This document shows positions 6,734-7,438 of a stretch of 7,438 bases of DNA, one piece after another. A program made the position numbers and the translations under genes. Under the pieces are notes generated by a model. That model ran no database searches. It was not told where the DNA came from and worked only from the letters and a program-made list of their open reading frames with translations. The DNA comes from an uncultured Ruminococcus sp. (GTDB lineage Bacteria > Bacillota > Clostridia > Oscillospirales > CAG-382): positions 1-7,438 of the forward strand of contig CACZRJ010000115.1 in the NCBI GenBank assembly GCA_902783535.1, written 5' to 3'. Numbering within the stretch: position 1 is the first letter of the stretch; every line of letters begins with the position of its first letter.

Positions 6734-6791
6734 TGGTGGAGCCTAGGGGATTCGAACCCCTGACCCCAACACTGCCAGTGTTGTGCGCTCC
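6734..6791 (-). pseudogene. 3' fragment of tRNA-Ala (anticodon GGC), 5' acceptor and D arm missing
   Basis: The minus strand holds a canonical tRNA 3' part. The anticodon arm is CAACA-CTGGCAG-TGTTG (6783-6767; anticodon GGC at 6776-6774) and the variable loop GGGTC. The T arm AGGGG-TTCGAAT-CCCCT (6761-6745), acceptor 3' strand AGGCTCC (6744-6738), discriminator A and encoded CCA (6736-6734) follow. The acceptor has U70, fitting the G3-U70 alanine identity pair. Further 5' only GGAGCGCA (6791-6784) is left before unrelated sequence. No D arm is present, and a full 5' acceptor (about GGGGCCT) is absent at the required distance. So the gene is broken just upstream of the anticodon arm, where tRNA-targeting tyrosine integrases often cross over. 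It may be an attachment-site scar; an aberrant D-armless tRNA is the less likely alternative. Confidence 0.75.
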
Positions 6792-6820
6792 TAAAACATC
6801 CGGTCACGCATCCACAATCC

Positions 6821-6918
6821 TGCGTTTTGCTGATACTTTGCGTTTTATTCGTGGAATACCGCTTTGATACTTTGCGTTTTATCAGATAAAAATCGAGTTT
6901 GCATCTTGCGTTTTATCA
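6821..6918 (+). repeat. Direct repeats with 34-bp phasing upstream of the ATPase gene
   Basis: The core TGCGTTTT occurs at 6821, 6839, 6873 and 6907. The last three are exactly 34 bp apart; the first is 18 bp ahead. Copies at 6832-6848 and 6866-6882 share 17 identical bases (GATACTTTGCGTTTTAT), and the third (6901-6918) is diverged on its left side. After the second copy, TTTTATC-a-GATAAAA (6877-6891) is a perfect inverted repeat. The third copy overlaps the -35 of the ATPase promoter, which suggests a regulator-binding array. Confidence 0.8.
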
Positions 6919-6934
6919 AAAACCGTTGTATAAT
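6906..6934 (+). promoter_or_regulatory. Promoter of the P-loop ATPase gene
   Basis: TTGCGT (6906-6911; 3 of 6), part of the third repeat, is followed after 17 bp by a perfect TATAAT (6929-6934). Transcription should start near 6941. The weak -35 lying inside the repeat fits an activated or repressed promoter rather than a constitutive one. Confidence 0.65.
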
Positions 6935-6968
6935 ACGGACAAAGATGAAATGAAGGATGTGGCTTTTT

Positions 6969-7438
6969 GTGGAAATAAACCGCAAAATATATGATAAGCT
7001 TTGCGAATGGAAAAAGCCTGCGAACGGTGAAAAGGCGCTGCTTATCGAGGGCGCGCGCAGGATAGGCAAATCGACCGTGGCGGAAGAGTTCGGCAAACAG
7101 GAATACAAGTCGTATATCCTGATCGACTTCAATAAAGCGAGCAAAAAGATACGTGGTCTGTTTGACGATATGACGAACCTCGATATCTTTTTCCAGTCGC
7201 TTTCGCTTGAATACAATACCCGGCTGTACCGCAGGGAAAGTCTTATTATATTCGACGAGATCCAGAAATTCCCCAAAGCGCGCGAGGCGATAAAATATCT
7301 GGTGGCGGACGGCAGATTCGACTATCTCGAGACCGGATCGCTGATTTCAATAAAGGAAAACGTGGAGAATATCACAATCCCTTCGGAAGAGCGCAAGATC
7401 CGTATGTACCCGCTGGATTTTGAAGAGTTCGCCGCCTA
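6969..7438 (+). CDS. P-loop ATPase of the 'orphan' AAA/DUF4143-associated type, partial, C-terminus off the window
   Basis: 156 codons are present and the gene leaves the window at its right edge. Walker A is GARRIGKST (28-36), of the GxRRxGKS type typical of this family. Walker B is SLIIFDEIQ (91-99, with D96-E97), and ETGS (121-124) is the sensor-like motif. YPLDFEEF near 147-154 leads into the usual second half. Proteins of this kind are about 400-450 residues, often with a C-terminal DUF4143 nuclease-like domain; their job is largely unknown. Start choice: GTG at 6969, 11 bases after GAAGGA, yields the familiar N-terminus (M-x-I-x-RKIYDKL). An in-frame ATG at 6957 adds only MWLF but would overlap that ribosome site. 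No partner gene is visible. The gene sits beside a broken tRNA and is AT-richer than the left part, so acquisition by transfer is plausible. Confidence 0.88.
   Translation, partial: MEINRKIYDKLCEWKKPANGEKALLIEGARRIGKSTVAEEFGKQEYKSYILIDFNKASKKIRGLFDDMTNLDIFFQSLSLEYNTRLYRRESLIIFDEIQKFPKAREAIKYLVADGRFDYLETGSLISIKENVENITIPSEERKIRMYPLDFEEFAA

Noticed and set aside
6821..6918. CRISPR array
   Set aside because: Only three to four short cores with short similar spacers; repeats are degenerate and no cas gene is seen. The layout fits binding sites at a promoter.
6734..7090. tmRNA ending in the alanine-type acceptor
   Set aside because: The fragment has a true anticodon arm with GGC, and the DNA where the tmRNA body would lie encodes the ATPase on the other strand.
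6845..7276. Minus-strand reading frame of 143 codons
   Set aside because: It is antisense to the ATPase gene and runs through its promoter repeats; the plus strand carries clear Walker motifs.

Overview
The window looks like chromosomal DNA from a Gram-positive, Clostridia-type bacterium, probably a gut anaerobe. The reasons are purine-rich Shine-Dalgarno sites, consensus sigma-A promoters, T-tailed hairpin terminators, encoded CCA ends on the tRNAs, a short zinc-type prolyl-tRNA synthetase, and an 'orphan' P-loop ATPase of a kind common in gut Firmicutes. This assignment is inferred from gene style; no rRNA or other taxonomic marker is present.

Left part (1-4870) is GC-richer housekeeping DNA. 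A minus-strand operon encodes a DUF1854 protein followed, 6 bp later, by an ABC exporter subunit with an N-terminal extension and a CxxC...CxxC zinc ribbon. The exporter runs off the left edge before its nucleotide-binding domain. On the plus strand, proS (prolyl-tRNA synthetase without an editing insert) has a perfect consensus promoter. The promoter of the DUF1854 operon lies face to face with it, so the two predicted start points are only about 7 bp apart. proS converges on a minus-strand CPA2-type Na+/H+ antiporter, and both genes share one bidirectional hairpin terminator.

Middle part (4870-5390) is a 0.5-kb gene-free stretch holding the antiporter promoter, several small hairpins and a terminator.

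Right part (5390-7438) is AT-richer and looks accessory. It holds, in order, a minus-strand S51-family serine peptidase; a minus-strand pair of serine tRNA genes (UGA then GCU) with its own promoter; a 3' fragment of an alanine tRNA (GGC) with its terminator still attached; an array of 34-bp-spaced direct repeats; and the start of a plus-strand P-loop ATPase that runs off the right edge. Two near-identical hairpin terminators (35 of 39 bases) flank the peptidase gene, one directly at the 3' end of tRNA-Ser(GCU).

The most noteworthy structures are the phased repeats running into the ATPase promoter next to a broken tRNA gene (possible integration scar), the face-to-face promoters at proS, and the DUF1854/zinc-ribbon exporter pair.
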